A stretch of 64,000 nt of DNA from Bugula neritina (lineage: Eukaryota; Bryozoa; Gymnolaemata; Cheilostomatida; Bugulidae): positions 14,316,698 to 14,380,697 of the forward strand of contig OZ037765.1 in assembly GCA_964035545.1 (NCBI GenBank), given 5' to 3'. The position numbers were made by a program, and so were the translations under genes. Of this stretch, positions 1 to 10,510 are shown one piece after another. The notes under the pieces were generated by a model that saw only the letters and a list, made by a program, of their open reading frames with translations, did no database searches and was not told the DNA's origin. Position 1 is the stretch's first letter. Each line of letters starts with the position of its first letter.

Positions 1-434
1 TCAACAAATGAAAGAAATTGACAATGAAAACTATTTTAATTGTCAGCAAACATATTTCTAGCATACTTAGAATGTATTGTATAAACAATTGAACAAACTG
101 CCTGCCCCAATTCAAACTGTTTTAAACCCCAATTCAATTGCAATGTCTAATGTATCTTTCTGCACAAATATCGTTCCTAATTTGCTTGTAGCTTCCACTT
201 AAGAAACATACTTGCATTCTACATGCCAATAAATTTACATTACCTTAAAGCTAAATTAAACTAAACAAGTGCAAACTGAAGATAAAAGCAAACAAAAATG
301 CAGTGCAAACTACCAACTAAATTCCTTCATCATTCAAATCTGTGGATACAAAAAATTCAAACTGAAAATGTCATATGTCCGCCTTTCTCTCAGCCTACAA
401 ATGAGCTGTACACAATATAAGAGCATGTCATAGA
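1..434. other. No gene seen; probable intron of the gene starting at 677
   Basis: AT-rich sequence with no supported open frame. It lies downstream of the splice donor that ends the minus-strand exon 465-677, so it is probably the start of that gene's first intron. I could not find the next exon. Confidence 0.4.
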
Positions 435-464
435 TTATATGTATATGTATATATGTAAACATAC

Positions 465-677
465 CGCTACAGGTAATGGCCATGAGAAAGTAATAGATTC
501 CGCTCCACATGGACTGCGCAGTGAAAGAATTGGTGACTCAGACTGTTCACCTTTTGCTGCAGGCAATGGACATGAAAAAGAGGTGGGTTTTTCTTCATGT
601 GGACTGTGCAGGGTAGGTGTCTCGGACTCAGACATAGACTGATTACAATCTCCCTCTTTTCCTAGCTCATCGGCCAT
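465..677 (-). CDS. First coding exon of an unrecognised gene with an internal 30-residue repeat (partial)
   Basis: The frame opens with ATG at 677 (MADELGKEGDCNQSMSE...) and runs 71 codons to a good donor, GTATGT, at 464-459. Beyond that the frame only reads the intron. I do not recognise the protein. Its clearest feature is an imperfect tandem repeat of 30 residues (90 bp): one unit begins SESETPTLHSPHEEKP and ends CPLPAA, the next begins SESPILSLRSPCGAES and ends WPLPVA. The stretch is Ser/Pro/Glu-rich and probably disordered; I see no signal peptide or membrane segment. Later exons would lie at lower coordinates, outside the window. The opposite strand is also open over this exon, but the splice site and the protein-level repeat favour the minus strand. 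Confidence 0.55.
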
Positions 678-1030
678 TTTAAACTATTATGGATCATGGA
701 CTTGCAAAAGTAATCATTGCACCACTGCAGCCATCAGCTTTAATAGAAGTTACACTAAATAATAGTAAAATAAAACTTAGTGATTCAACAACTGCATCAC
801 AACAAATATAGATGATTTAGCATCACATCAGCTGCCAGAATATTTTGTCAACATTAAGCAAAATAAAGTTAAAATTACATAATTATGCAAGTGGTCAGAC
901 ATTCCATATCCAACTAGGAGTGTTCTATTGGAGCAGAACTTTCAACTCACTAGATAAGTACTATTACAAATATCCCAAAAAAGTAATATTAATAGTAATA
1001 TATAGCCTAGTACACTCATATGATTAATTC

Positions 1031-2746
1031 AATAGACCCTTTGCACCAGTCCCTCTAGGGGCATTTGTATTTTGAAGTTGTCTCCCTCACCGGTTCAAGG
1101 GGTAGTCTCCAGGATATATAGAAGGCACATAAAATAAGTAGAAAATTAATGTTTGTGTGAAGACTGTTGCCATCACGAGTTTCATTTTTTCTGATGTAAA
1201 TATTTTGGCACAAGCACACATAGCAGTTTCTGAAACTCTTTAAAAAATCTTTCTTGATAAATTTGAAAAAAAAAATTAACTTCAGAGCATTTTGTGGTTT
1301 TGGTTATTGAGCAATGCTGAAACTGGAAGCTGTCATATAAATCCCACCAATCATTTGTTTTGCTAGCTGTCACCACTCTGTTTTGAGCTGTTCACCTTTC
1401 AAATCTTAGAATAATAACATGCTCGATGTATACAATACCGCCCTGGTTTTTGATTAACTACAATAGCCAGCTGTCTTGCTAAAATCTAAGTGATTCAAAT
1501 GGTGGGCTGGAACATATATATGCTTGTAGCTTATGAAGGCACTGGCTCATCTGTATTAACATGTACACATATTTACAAACTTATACTATGACAATAACCA
1601 GGCTATCCTACTATCTATATACTATAATATTTTTACCCAAAAAAATCAGAAATATATGTATTAAAATAACTTAAATTTGAAATATCAAATGATATCTGGT
1701 CTAAAAAAAATGTCAAACACAGTAGGTTTATGCTTTAAAAGCATTTGTTTACATGGGATGCCTGCAAGTCAATGAAAATATTTAGAGAACAGTGAAAAGA
1801 AGCATATAAATTTCGGAATAGTAAATAATTTGCTAACAGTCTCGTCTATATTAGTATGTTCAAATAATTATACTTCAAAGAGTTTGTGCTACAATATTTT
1901 AAATGATCATGAATGCTTTACATAGTCTCATGCTGTGGCTAAAAATTACTATCTTCAAAAAGAAAATATTACCAAGAAAGGCAAAGCCTAGCTTATGCAA
2001 AATTTTATTTAATATAAGTTATGTCGGTTAGATGGGCATATTTTTTCATCTAATATAATTTTAAAATATTTTATCGGACCTCTATATTTTACAACAAGTC
2101 CAATAGCTTTTGATGAAAAATTTAATTATGATACCATTAAACTTTATGCCAACGTATGCAGTTGCATTCTATGAGAACTTTTGCAGTGTTTGTGTTAGAA
2201 CGAACTGTATTTCAGTCTGAAAGTATGCAGCTGCAAAGCTTGATTACCTTAAGTGAAAATTTATTTTGTATCCAGCATGTTCTGAGTAGAACTGTTGCTG
2301 TATATTTGAAGGAGATTCGACACCAGTCATTGATTTACTCCATGGTCTTCTATGTGAAGAAAATTGCTAAATAATTATCTGTTCACTTACTACAGCTACC
2401 CATACTTCCTTTGTTACTATGATTAGCTTAGCATTTATATCACAGCTGCCAGCTTCAGCATTGCTTAATAGCCAAAACCCTAAAAATGCTTTGAAGTTTA
2501 TTTTTTTCAAATTTATCAAGATATATTTTTTTTAAAAATTCCGAAACTGCTAATATGGGTGCTTGTGTGACAATATTTATCTCAGAGAAAATGAAACTTG
2601 TGATAGGCAATAGTCTTCACACAATCCTCAAATCTCTACTGATTTTATATGCTTTCTTTCCATCTTGAAGACTTCCTCTTGTACCAGGAGGAGACAATTT
2701 CAAATTATAAATGCCCCCAAATGGACATAAGAAAAAAGGATCTATT
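1031..2746. mobile_element. Non-autonomous DNA transposon with ~310-bp terminal inverted repeats (family A, long copy)
   Basis: The left end (AATAGACCCTTT..., 1031 to about 1350) recurs inverted at the right end (about 2440-2746, ...AAAGGATCTATT). The match is recognisable over about 310 bp despite substitutions; for example GGGGCATTT, TTGAAGTTGTCTCC and AATATTTTGGCACAAGCAC each have inverted partners. The 1.1-kb interior has no convincing transposase frame. A second, internally deleted copy with the same termini lies at 49260-49663. No clear target duplication was found. Confidence 0.75.
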
Positions 2747-2854
2747 CTGCATGAGGGCCCCAAAGAAAGTAAAATACTGGCTTATACTAGTTCGAGCCGG
2801 CCCATACAATAATATGCAGATACTATACTGAAGCCAAAGATACTATACATTAGC

Positions 2855-3190
2855 CAAAGACATTGAGTCTCCAGAAATGATACAGGACAGGGCTGTTAGG
2901 TTTATTGCTAGACTAAGGTGTAGGGAGTATCACTGAAGCATGTTCTCAGATTGGTCTCCAGTCTCTCACACAGAGGCATAAGAACTTCTTATGAAAATTT
3001 TGCAGGAAGAACAAAACTCAACATTTGCATTAGTATATGATGAAGTCAAGAGACCTCCCAAACATGTTAATAATCACTAGGCCTGATGCTCACGGCTACC
3101 TAACATCTGTATACGCAACTTAACTAGTATATCATGGTAGTTTCTCACCAAGAACCAATGAAGACACCAAATGGAGCATAAAAATAGATT
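2855..3190 (+). pseudogene. Decayed C-terminal end of a LINE reverse transcriptase
   Basis: Pieces in different frames read like the C-terminal tail of a jockey/CR1-type ORF2: MIQDRAVRFIARLRC, then SLTQRHKNF, then RPDAHGY and YHGSFSPRTN. In the family this region has an RAxRFI stretch, a short Leu-rich linker and an 'F.PRT...W' ending. Several in-frame stops and shifts show it is dead. It directly follows the family A transposon, and no 5' part of the element is visible. Family knowledge supports 'LINE tail'; the clade is not resolved. Confidence 0.5.
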
Positions 3191-3339
3191 GAAAAATTGA
3201 TACAACATCCAGTGATCCAATTATTCTTAACATGTAGCCAAACAAATTTCACACTGTCAAGTGTAAACCAAATGACTATAAGGCACCCCTAATCCTATAA
3301 CCATAACATTAGGTGTTTCTGAGTCTTTGATATCTCCAA

Positions 3340-3722
3340 AGGTATTCATAAATATGTTAATAGTGATACTGATAGTCTAAGTCATACTGTTATAGTCATG
3401 GTGTAACTGTAACTGCTAGCGCAGTACTAGCCAACTCATTAGACTTAGAGTTACACTCCGATTTAAACGTAGAGTTAGGTATTGTTGAGTTCACTCATTA
3501 GTCTTAAACTTAGTAATACTAGCACTACTAGTATTATTCTCATTGATGATTCAGATAGACATGAGTGACTAGAAGTCGATGATTAGATTTATTCCTTAAC
3601 TATTAGTATTACATTTACTATAACTACAAGTATAAATATAACTGCAGGCTAAAAGTCTTAACAGTAAGTATAACTGACTAACTCTAAGATTAAGAAATCT
3701 TAGAAAAACAGAGAATCATTCT
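3340..3722. repeat. Cryptically simple sequence (ACT/AGT/ATT-rich)
   Basis: The stretch is built from shuffled short units such as AGT, ACT, ATT, GTTA and TAAC, with many local near-palindromes. There is no reading frame and no fixed period. It directly borders the MITE half at 3734. Similar fields occur elsewhere in the window. Confidence 0.6.
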
Positions 3723-3733
3723 CATAATGACGG

Positions 3734-3990
3734 TGTCATCCCAGACAGACGCTTCCCAGTTAGACACTATTTATTTATTTTCGTGCAACATAATTATACA
3801 TACTTTATGTGCAATTTATTTGCATATTATTGAAACATATGTATATTTTAATAAATTTGGATTAATTATTTGCTATTTAGCACATAAACAAACTATGTTG
3901 CATTAACTTATTAATTTTGAACTTTATATACTTATTGTTATTTGAAAAAATAATATTTCAATAAGTATTTATTAAAGAAAATGTATATTA
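3734..3990. mobile_element. MITE half-copy (family M)
   Basis: It begins TGTCATCCC and carries the subterminal CGCTTCCCAGTTAGAC followed by CTATTT. The next ~240 bp match, in inverted orientation, the right half of the complete copy at 60078-60595, including CATACTTTATGTGCAATTTA-like and TTTGCTATTTAGCACATAAA-like stretches. The other end is missing and is replaced by simple TATAGTTATAGTTA sequence. Confidence 0.65.
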
Positions 3991-4310
3991 TAGTTATAGT
4001 TATACTATAAGTATAACTATAATTTATTAATTATGAGACTGAGTATCACATTCACTATGACTATTAGTATTAGTATAAGTATTACTATTAGTATCACTCT
4101 GACTCTATCAGTATGAGAATCACCACCACAATGGGAATGAGATTGACCGCAGCCACACTCAGTCTCACACTGACAGTAAGTGTAATACGCCATAATCTGA
4201 ATCATAATCTTAAACTTAAAGTTACAGATATAAGATAATCATAATGATTATCATTATGATTATGATATTGATTATCATTATCATTATGATATTCAATTTC
4301 ATATTCATAT
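3991..4310. repeat. Cryptically simple sequence
   Basis: It starts with TAGTTATAGTTATAC, passes through ACTATTAGTATTAGTAT-type sequence, and ends in a run of ATGATT/ATCATT units around 4235-4290. No coding support. Confidence 0.65.
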
Positions 4311-4840
4311 ATTTATAGATAAGCTCTTAGTCTTTTAGTTTGAGTTTTACTACCAATCACTACGGATATTATAGTTTGCAGTATTTTAATCAAAGTTTAA
4401 TTTAAAAGTTGCATTAAGTAGCTGCACAAATCAACTCGAGTAAATCAGAATTTTTTACATTGGTTACCACACGTCTATGTTTCAATTTGGTAGCATCCAT
4501 TTTTAGTCTTAATAAAAACTTTAGACTATAAAATTAATAACCGCATAAGTTGGCTTTAGCTAGAGAAAATAAAAACATTATAAATTAATTTCACGTTTTA
4601 TTGATATTATTTTATTTATGTTCTTGAAAAATCAATTATTGTTGTTTTAATTTGTTTATAAAGGCTATAATATCACAATGCATTAAAGTTTGGTGAAGAA
4701 GAGTTATCTTCTATCAAAAACATGAGGCAGGCAACCATTGAACTATAACTATATTATTATAGTTTCAGTTCAGTGCAGGCAACGGAATCAGAGAAATAAT
4801 AGAGTTATCTTCTTAAATGATATTTTTTACACTGGTACTC
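4311..4840. other. No gene seen
   Basis: AT-rich DNA. The word GAGTTATCTTCT occurs twice (about 4700 and 4803) and GCAGGCAAC twice (about 4728 and 4777), suggesting a worn local duplication of about 100 bp. Nothing else is supported. Confidence 0.4.
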
Positions 4841-4853
4841 GGCCTACATCCGA

Positions 4854-5297
4854 TTAGGAGGGGATTCCCTGAACCGGTATAGCGGCTAAAATTTGAACGA
4901 AAATGCTCCATAGGCAGCTTCTAGTTGGGGGTGATTGAGTGAAGTAGTTTGGAACTCCGAGTTTGAAGGTGGGGGTTTCAACTCCAAATCGAGAACTCCG
5001 AACTACTGCACTCAATAATTCCCAATTTGGAGCTGCGTCTAACAATTTATTAAAAGCGTCGGAGCCATCGTTGTCTAAACTCCAAACCTCTAAACTCTTC
5101 TCGATATCCCAACCATTACACATAGTTACCACCAACTTTGTGCAGCGTCGAGCGATTTTATTAAAGCTATAGTAAGTAGAACAAGACTTGCTACATTTAT
5201 TTAGTTTTACCTTTGGCTTTACTTTGCCTTGCCATTTGGCATTTACTGATTTAGTTTTACTTTTACTTTTAGTTTTAGTTTTACAAGGCTGAGGCAC
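4854..5297 (-). CDS. Unrecognised open frame, probably repeat-derived
   Basis: A 147-codon frame. Its first ~30 residues are Lys/Thr-rich only because the DNA is a TTTTAC/TTTAGT simple repeat on the plus strand. The remainder (4854 to about 5190) is more complex and GC-richer than its surroundings, with words such as NKLLDAAPNWELL and GVETPTFKLGVP. No family was recognised, and no splice sites or domains fit. It may be a fragment of an unidentified transposon; it is probably not an intact gene. Confidence 0.2.
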   Translation of the reverse strand: MPQPCKTKTKSKSKTKSVNAKWQGKVKPKVKLNKCSKSCSTYYSFNKIARRCTKLVVTMCNGWDIEKSLEVWSLDNDGSDAFNKLLDAAPNWELLSAVVRSSRFGVETPTFKLGVPNYFTQSPPTRSCLWSIFVQILAAIPVQGIPS

Positions 5298-5620
5298 CCT
5301 ATCCTATGGCCCTACCTACTTTGACTTTCACTTTGGCTTTAGCTTTTAAAATAATAAAGAACTAGTCGTAATGCTAATACTAATAGAGCTCCTTTACTCT
5401 TATTAGTATTTTATTTTTTACTAATAAAGTTAATCTCCAATTATCATTCTGTGTTGAAATAAAGCTAAAAGTAAAGACCAATGAAATTGAATGAATGAAT
5501 ATCATTATCGTTATGATTGTGATACTTAAAGTTAATCTTATATTAATACTTACGCCTACGCCCTACGGGCTATAGTTGATAGTTATACTTACGTTTACTG
5601 ACTTAGTGTTATAGTTATAC
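5190..5620. repeat. Simple TTTTAC/TTTAGT tract and cryptic repeats
   Basis: Runs of TTTTAC, TTTAGT and CTTTGGCTTTA give a period near 6 at 5195-5345. AATACTAATAG-like and ATTATCGTTATG-like blocks follow. No coding evidence. Confidence 0.6.
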
Positions 5621-6353
5621 TAAGCTGTTCAGTTGATTTTTACACAATGTGTATTAAAATTAATTCATTTTCAATTTTGCCAATGTGTGATTTTAGTTGA
5701 AACGCCTGTGTTAATGTTGAAGAACAGTTAAGGAGACTTACCAATATGGATGGTGCCGGAAACACGAGCCGGTCAGTAATATTCAGTTATCAGTTGCAGT
5801 TGGTGAGATGATGGTGATTATCATACACATTCTTACCTGCAGCAGTAAACCATGACCTGCTCATAATTAAGTGGTTTAAAAGTCTGAATTACTGACTATT
5901 GAAAAATAAATTAAGTTAGCCTGCTTTTTCGATTAGGAATAAAAACGTTACTGCTAATTGAATAATTGAAATGTTCTAACTTTCCAAACTCTATTAACTT
6001 GGGTTATAGTTTACTATGCTCCAGTTATCGGATAAGCTGTGAAATATTATATTCTTAGTCGTATGTGTAGTATTATGATGTCTATAAATTATCATTATGG
6101 CAATCTACTTGTCACTCAAAACCGACAAATGATATTCAGCTTTTAATTTTTGCTATGTTGATAATTAATAAGCTCAAAGAAAAACAACTATTACCTGATT
6201 AACATTATATAAACACCAAAATATTTGTAGAATATATTGCAGCTAAAAAATAGGATTTTAATGGCATTTGCAAACTATGAAAATTATTTACTCTATGATA
6301 ACAAATTAATAGAATTTGCAGCTACAGCCTTTATAACATAGTAATTAGTTACA
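5621..6353. other. No gene seen; two donor-like sites on the minus strand
   Basis: Mostly AT-rich. On the minus strand there are two strong donor-like sites: GTAAGA just after a CTGCTGCAG near 5838, and GTAAGT after CCATCCATATTG near 5744. They could end non-coding 5' exons of a minus-strand gene, but no link to a coding exon can be shown. Confidence 0.25.
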
Positions 6354-6536
6354 TTATTGCACAGAGCGCAATAAGCTCCACCAACATAAGCATTTCGCAA
6401 GTTTTACAAACAACAGGAACCAAGAATGGAAGGTTTTTTTATCTCTGAATGTCTTATCAATAATAGATTTTGTCCACTGCATGCCAGATTTCAATTTCAT
6501 AATTGAGTGAGCTGGGCTAACATTTCGATTTAACAC
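6354..6536 (-). CDS. Possible terminal exon of an unrecognised gene
   Basis: On the minus strand a pyrimidine-rich acceptor (...TTAATACAG) precedes GTGTTAAATCG. An open frame of 60 codons then reads VLNRNVSPAHSIMKLKSG... and ends KLAKCLCWWSLLRSVQ before TAA at 6354. The frame starts in phase 0, which agrees with the donor phase of the exon-like stretch at 7855-8013, so the two could belong together. The residue mix looks protein-like, but I recognise no family. The frame also stays open upstream of the acceptor to 6758, so an unspliced remnant is equally possible. Confidence 0.22.
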   Translation of the reverse strand: MLNRNVSPAHSIMKLKSGMQWTKSIIDKTFRDKKTFHSWFLLFVKLAKCLCWWSLLRSVQ

Positions 6537-7854
6537 CTGTATTAACAGAGAACATAGTAAAATTAACTTGGTTAGAAAAGGAATTTTAACATGGTGTTTA
6601 GGTTGTAACAGGGTGATTAAGCATATTTGTAGCTGAGGATGTGCTGCTTTGACCCGTTCATGCTCAGCATCCACATATGTGGGCAATGTGCAACTATTAG
6701 TGCATTTCATTGTTGAATAAAAAGCAGCTTTTTTCAATTTTAGAGTGTGTTTTTGCAATTTTCAGCCCTAATACTGAGCTATAATATGTTATGCTTTTGT
6801 TGCAAAAGTTGAAAATGCCTCTAAGTTTTTGTTAATATAAAAAATATAATATTCATCAATATAAAAAATAACTTGGCTTCTAAAGCAAATTTGCAACCAG
6901 TTTTCTCAAAATAACTAAAAAGTGTCAAGGAAAGCTAGTTATAAATTTACCAGAACACCTAATTACTCTTCAATCACCATATCATGGGTAAAAAACAGAA
7001 GTTTGTGGTTTTCATTTGAACTGTCACTATCCTAGCTAGCTCTAAAAGATATGTAAAGAAAGAAAACTAGATATAAGTGCCTGATTGGTAGAACATCAGT
7101 AACTATACCATTTTAAAACTGTTCTGAAAATAATCACAACAATCATCAAACTCAGATAGGAATAAATAGCATATATAAAATCTAAATATTGTACAAGAAA
7201 CTGTTATAATTTCACGTTGCCTACTAATTCTTGCCTAACCAGTAATACAAGTGATATATATACTATCTGAACTCATTAAAAGAATGTTACAAACTAAATG
7301 GAGAAGTAAAAGACTATTTACGTACCAACTCTTAGCAGAATAACAATTGTGTCCACGTATGTGGGCAATAACATGACTCGATAATTGCATTGGCGTCCAT
7401 GTATGTGGACACTAGTTTTTTCCACATGTATTGGAAAAAACTAAAAAAAAGTTTCAAATGTACGTTTAGAGACAGGAAATCAATTATGTTAAAAAAAATT
7501 GCATTTAAAAACTAATTCATGCATTTTCAAATAGATAATATAGAAGCCTCTCATTTTAGTATAAAATGTTATAACTAAATATATTTAAAATTGAACAGAT
7601 TATCTCAACACTAATATATTTTAGTCAATACTATGGCCATCCTTGGAATAATAAGTTATATAATTTTACTTTCTGTGTGCCTGTTCAATTTCAGACCTTA
7701 AAGCAGGGCTGCCTAATTAAATTTATGTAGTATCAATTGGCAGAAATATTTAAACGTCAATTAAAATGCAAATTTGGAGTTGTTGGCTTATGAAAATTGA
7801 TTGTAAGAATTAGATTTTGCAAAGTTAAATTTTCTAGCAGCTCTATACTTTTAC
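6537..7854. other. No gene seen; near-palindromic CCAC..GTGG words
   Basis: AT-rich sequence. CCACATATGTGG at 6671-6682, CCACGTATGTGG at 7353-7364 and CCATGTATGTGG at 7397-7408 are related near-palindromes; the first two share a longer TGGGCAAT extension. Nothing else stands out. Confidence 0.35.
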
Positions 7855-8013
7855 CTGACTAAATTTGCCAAAAACTTTCACTTTTAACATATTTTGTCTG
7901 TTATCTTCTCCGGCAGACCACTGAGCTTGTGAATTAATTGAAGAGGCATTCACAAAGTGTATTGTGAAATCAATGTGCATAAGTATACAGCTTTGTAGTT
8001 GGGTATATGTGAC
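7855..8013 (-). CDS. Possible internal exon of an unrecognised gene
   Basis: It lies between an acceptor-like TGGTGCCAG and a donor GTAAAA (complement of 7854-7849). The 53-codon phase-0 frame includes HIDFTIHFVNASSINS, QAQWSAGEDNRQNM and KVKVFGKFSQ. The mixed composition is unlike the AT-rich noise around it, which argues for coding origin. No homologous family comes to mind. It may splice to 6354-6536. Confidence 0.25.
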
Positions 8014-8989
8014 CTGGCACCACAAAACAGGGGATGTGTATAAAATTTTGAAAACTTAGTTATTACTATAGAGTAGACTTTTTCAAACATTTTGCATCTC
8101 ATTGAAGTCTCTAGCACAAATAGAACTTGAGATATCAGTATTTTAAAACTTTAGCATTTTCAGAATTTCCATTTTACTGTTACAAAAAAATCGCGTTTAA
8201 AGTTGGCAACTCTAGAATAAGTTGAGAATTATTTGTTTACAATTTACAAGCCTTAGCAACAGGCCTTTGTATAATAGGAATAGTGACAAATTCGGTATCA
8301 AAATAATAGTGAAAATTTAGGCTTTCTGGTGAACTAAATTTCATGCTGACTAAACTGAAAATCAGGTCAAATATGGCCGCCAACTTTCTTGTCTAATTTA
8401 TTTGTCAAATTGCTTTTTATTTTGTTTATTGGTTGAAAAATTTAACAATTCCAGCAAAAAAGAAGATGTTCCAGCAAGTTCGTGTGTTGAGATATTTAAA
8501 TTAGGCATCCAAATAAGCAGGAAGTCATATAAAACAAAATGGCAGCTGTTTCCTGTTATACGCTGAATCTCTTCCTCTCCTCTAATATATTGTGTAATGT
8601 GTCAAACTGCAGCTATTGAGCTGTGCTGTTTCATAGTTATTGCTTAATGAGTAGAACACTTATGAGAACATTATTTGGCTATTATGAGATCATGCAAGAT
8701 TCATCGACGGCAACTAAATTTAGCAATTGATTTGGCTGAGATGTTAAAAATATAAACAGAAAATTAGCTATTAGAACTTTTGAGTTTTGTTTAGGCAATA
8801 ATATTCACATTTAAAACATCAAATATATTATTTTAAAAAACTAATTAAATGCAGTAAAAAATCCAGCTTGGGCACAACCATTATGCTTGAATTAATTCTG
8901 ATCAAGATAAGAAAATTAAGTAGCTTCTATGGTCTTTGCAAAAAAGGCACTTTTCATCTTTCTACTTCTTTGTTCTTCATAATATGAGT
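8014..8989. other. No gene seen
   Basis: AT-rich intergenic or intronic sequence. I found no supported frame, RNA gene or repeat. Confidence 0.4.
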
Positions 8990-9122
8990 TTATGGAGTAT
9001 AGACACATAACATCATGTGAGTGGCAAAAGCTTCATCGCTATCAACTGATTTTCCAGCAATTATAGATGCTGCTACTTGACATCCACCTTGCCAATCTAT
9101 CCACTTACTGTCTATTCCAGAG
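8990..9122 (-). CDS. Possible short terminal exon, unrecognised
   Basis: After an acceptor-like CTTCCAG the minus strand reads 43 codons, including SGIDSKWIDWQGG and SVDSDEAFATHMML, to TAA at 8992-8990. The composition looks coding, but no upstream partner exon was found and no family is recognised. It could be a pseudogene fragment. Confidence 0.18.
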
Positions 9123-10129
9123 CTGGAAGTATTATGTTGAATTTTTTAAATTATTAGAAATTATACCCAGTTATATTATAAAAGTTTAGTTGGTTATACA
9201 CTCTTGTGGTACTATTATGGCAGCAGTTAATTGTGATTTTGCATTTTACCAACATTTAAATTTCTTGAATTAAACGAAACAATTTAAATAAGAGAATTCC
9301 TGAAAATTTTCAAGCACATCATCAAAAGTCTGCAAACCTTTTTATGAATGAAATAAGCAAAAGCCATAACCTCGCAAGCCAAAATTTAGAGTGTCTACAT
9401 TAGAAGTATTAGATTGATAGGTAGTAGAGTTGTGTAGGTATAAGTCTTCACTCAGATGCCCTTACAAGTCCACTTTCTAAAATGTACAGAATATCGGATT
9501 ATTCAATATTAACATATTATGAGTAAAATTACATATTATAGACTTGATTAGCTAGCATATCTGCAATTGGCAATTTTGAAGCAATGTCTTTCGATAACCA
9601 TTAACCACTCAAGCATTTATTTGAGCAAAAAGAAGCTAGCTAAGTGCAACTGAATCTATTGAAGACAGTTACTATAAAATCAATTTGAATTCAATTAATT
9701 ACTGTAAAATATGAATGAATTTTTGCTCATTTATTATAATATAATTAAAAAGTTTAGACTATGCATTCAGTTAGTGTTACTACTCACTAAATAAAACTAG
9801 AGGTATTTTACTGAAAAACTAAGTCAGTCAACTATAGAATCATTAACTTGCATTAATATTTCATCATTATACTCATTTACATTTAATCACATTTACCATT
9901 TCAATTTGGTTATAGGTGATGCTTTTATCAATCTGAATAGGATTATCAATTGAGCTTTGACAGTAACTGTAAGCCTGCATAATGTGACAATGATTTCATC
10001 ATTATATTTTAAATCAAACTTTGAGCTAATTTAAAAATAACAAAAGGAAACGGTAGCTTGATTATATTAAAATATATTTAAAAATATTTGGTTAAAATGA
10101 TATTTATTTCTAAAAATCTTCAAGTCTAT
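9123..10129. other. No gene seen
   Basis: AT-rich, without supported frames or recognisable repeats. Confidence 0.4.
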
Positions 10130-10510
10130 CAACTTTGTTGTAATACTAATAGTATTAGTAGTCAACTATCAGTAAGTCTAATACTAATAATAATAGTAAT
10201 CAGTAACTGTAATGACAAAATCTAAGAGTTACTAAGAGTAAGTCTAATGTAAATTAAAATATCAACAATAGAATAGATCAATAATACTATCAGTATCAAG
10301 TTTTAGGCAAAACTCAGACTCCAATAGTGAATTTATAATTATTAATTACTTATACTATTAATATTAGTGAGCTACATTTAGTTTTTCTACCAAGTACCAC
10401 TACCAGTATCAGTAAATCATGAATGATATTCATTATGATCATCATTATGAGTAACCATACCTCAAACTGTGAGTCATAGTGAGAGCATAATTGTAAATAT
10501 AAATAAATGG
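10130..10510. repeat. Cryptically simple sequence
   Basis: AATACTAATAGTATTAGTAG-like blocks pass into GATATTCATTATGATCATC-like blocks. It has the same character as 3340-3722 and 59895-60077, and no coding support. Confidence 0.6.
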
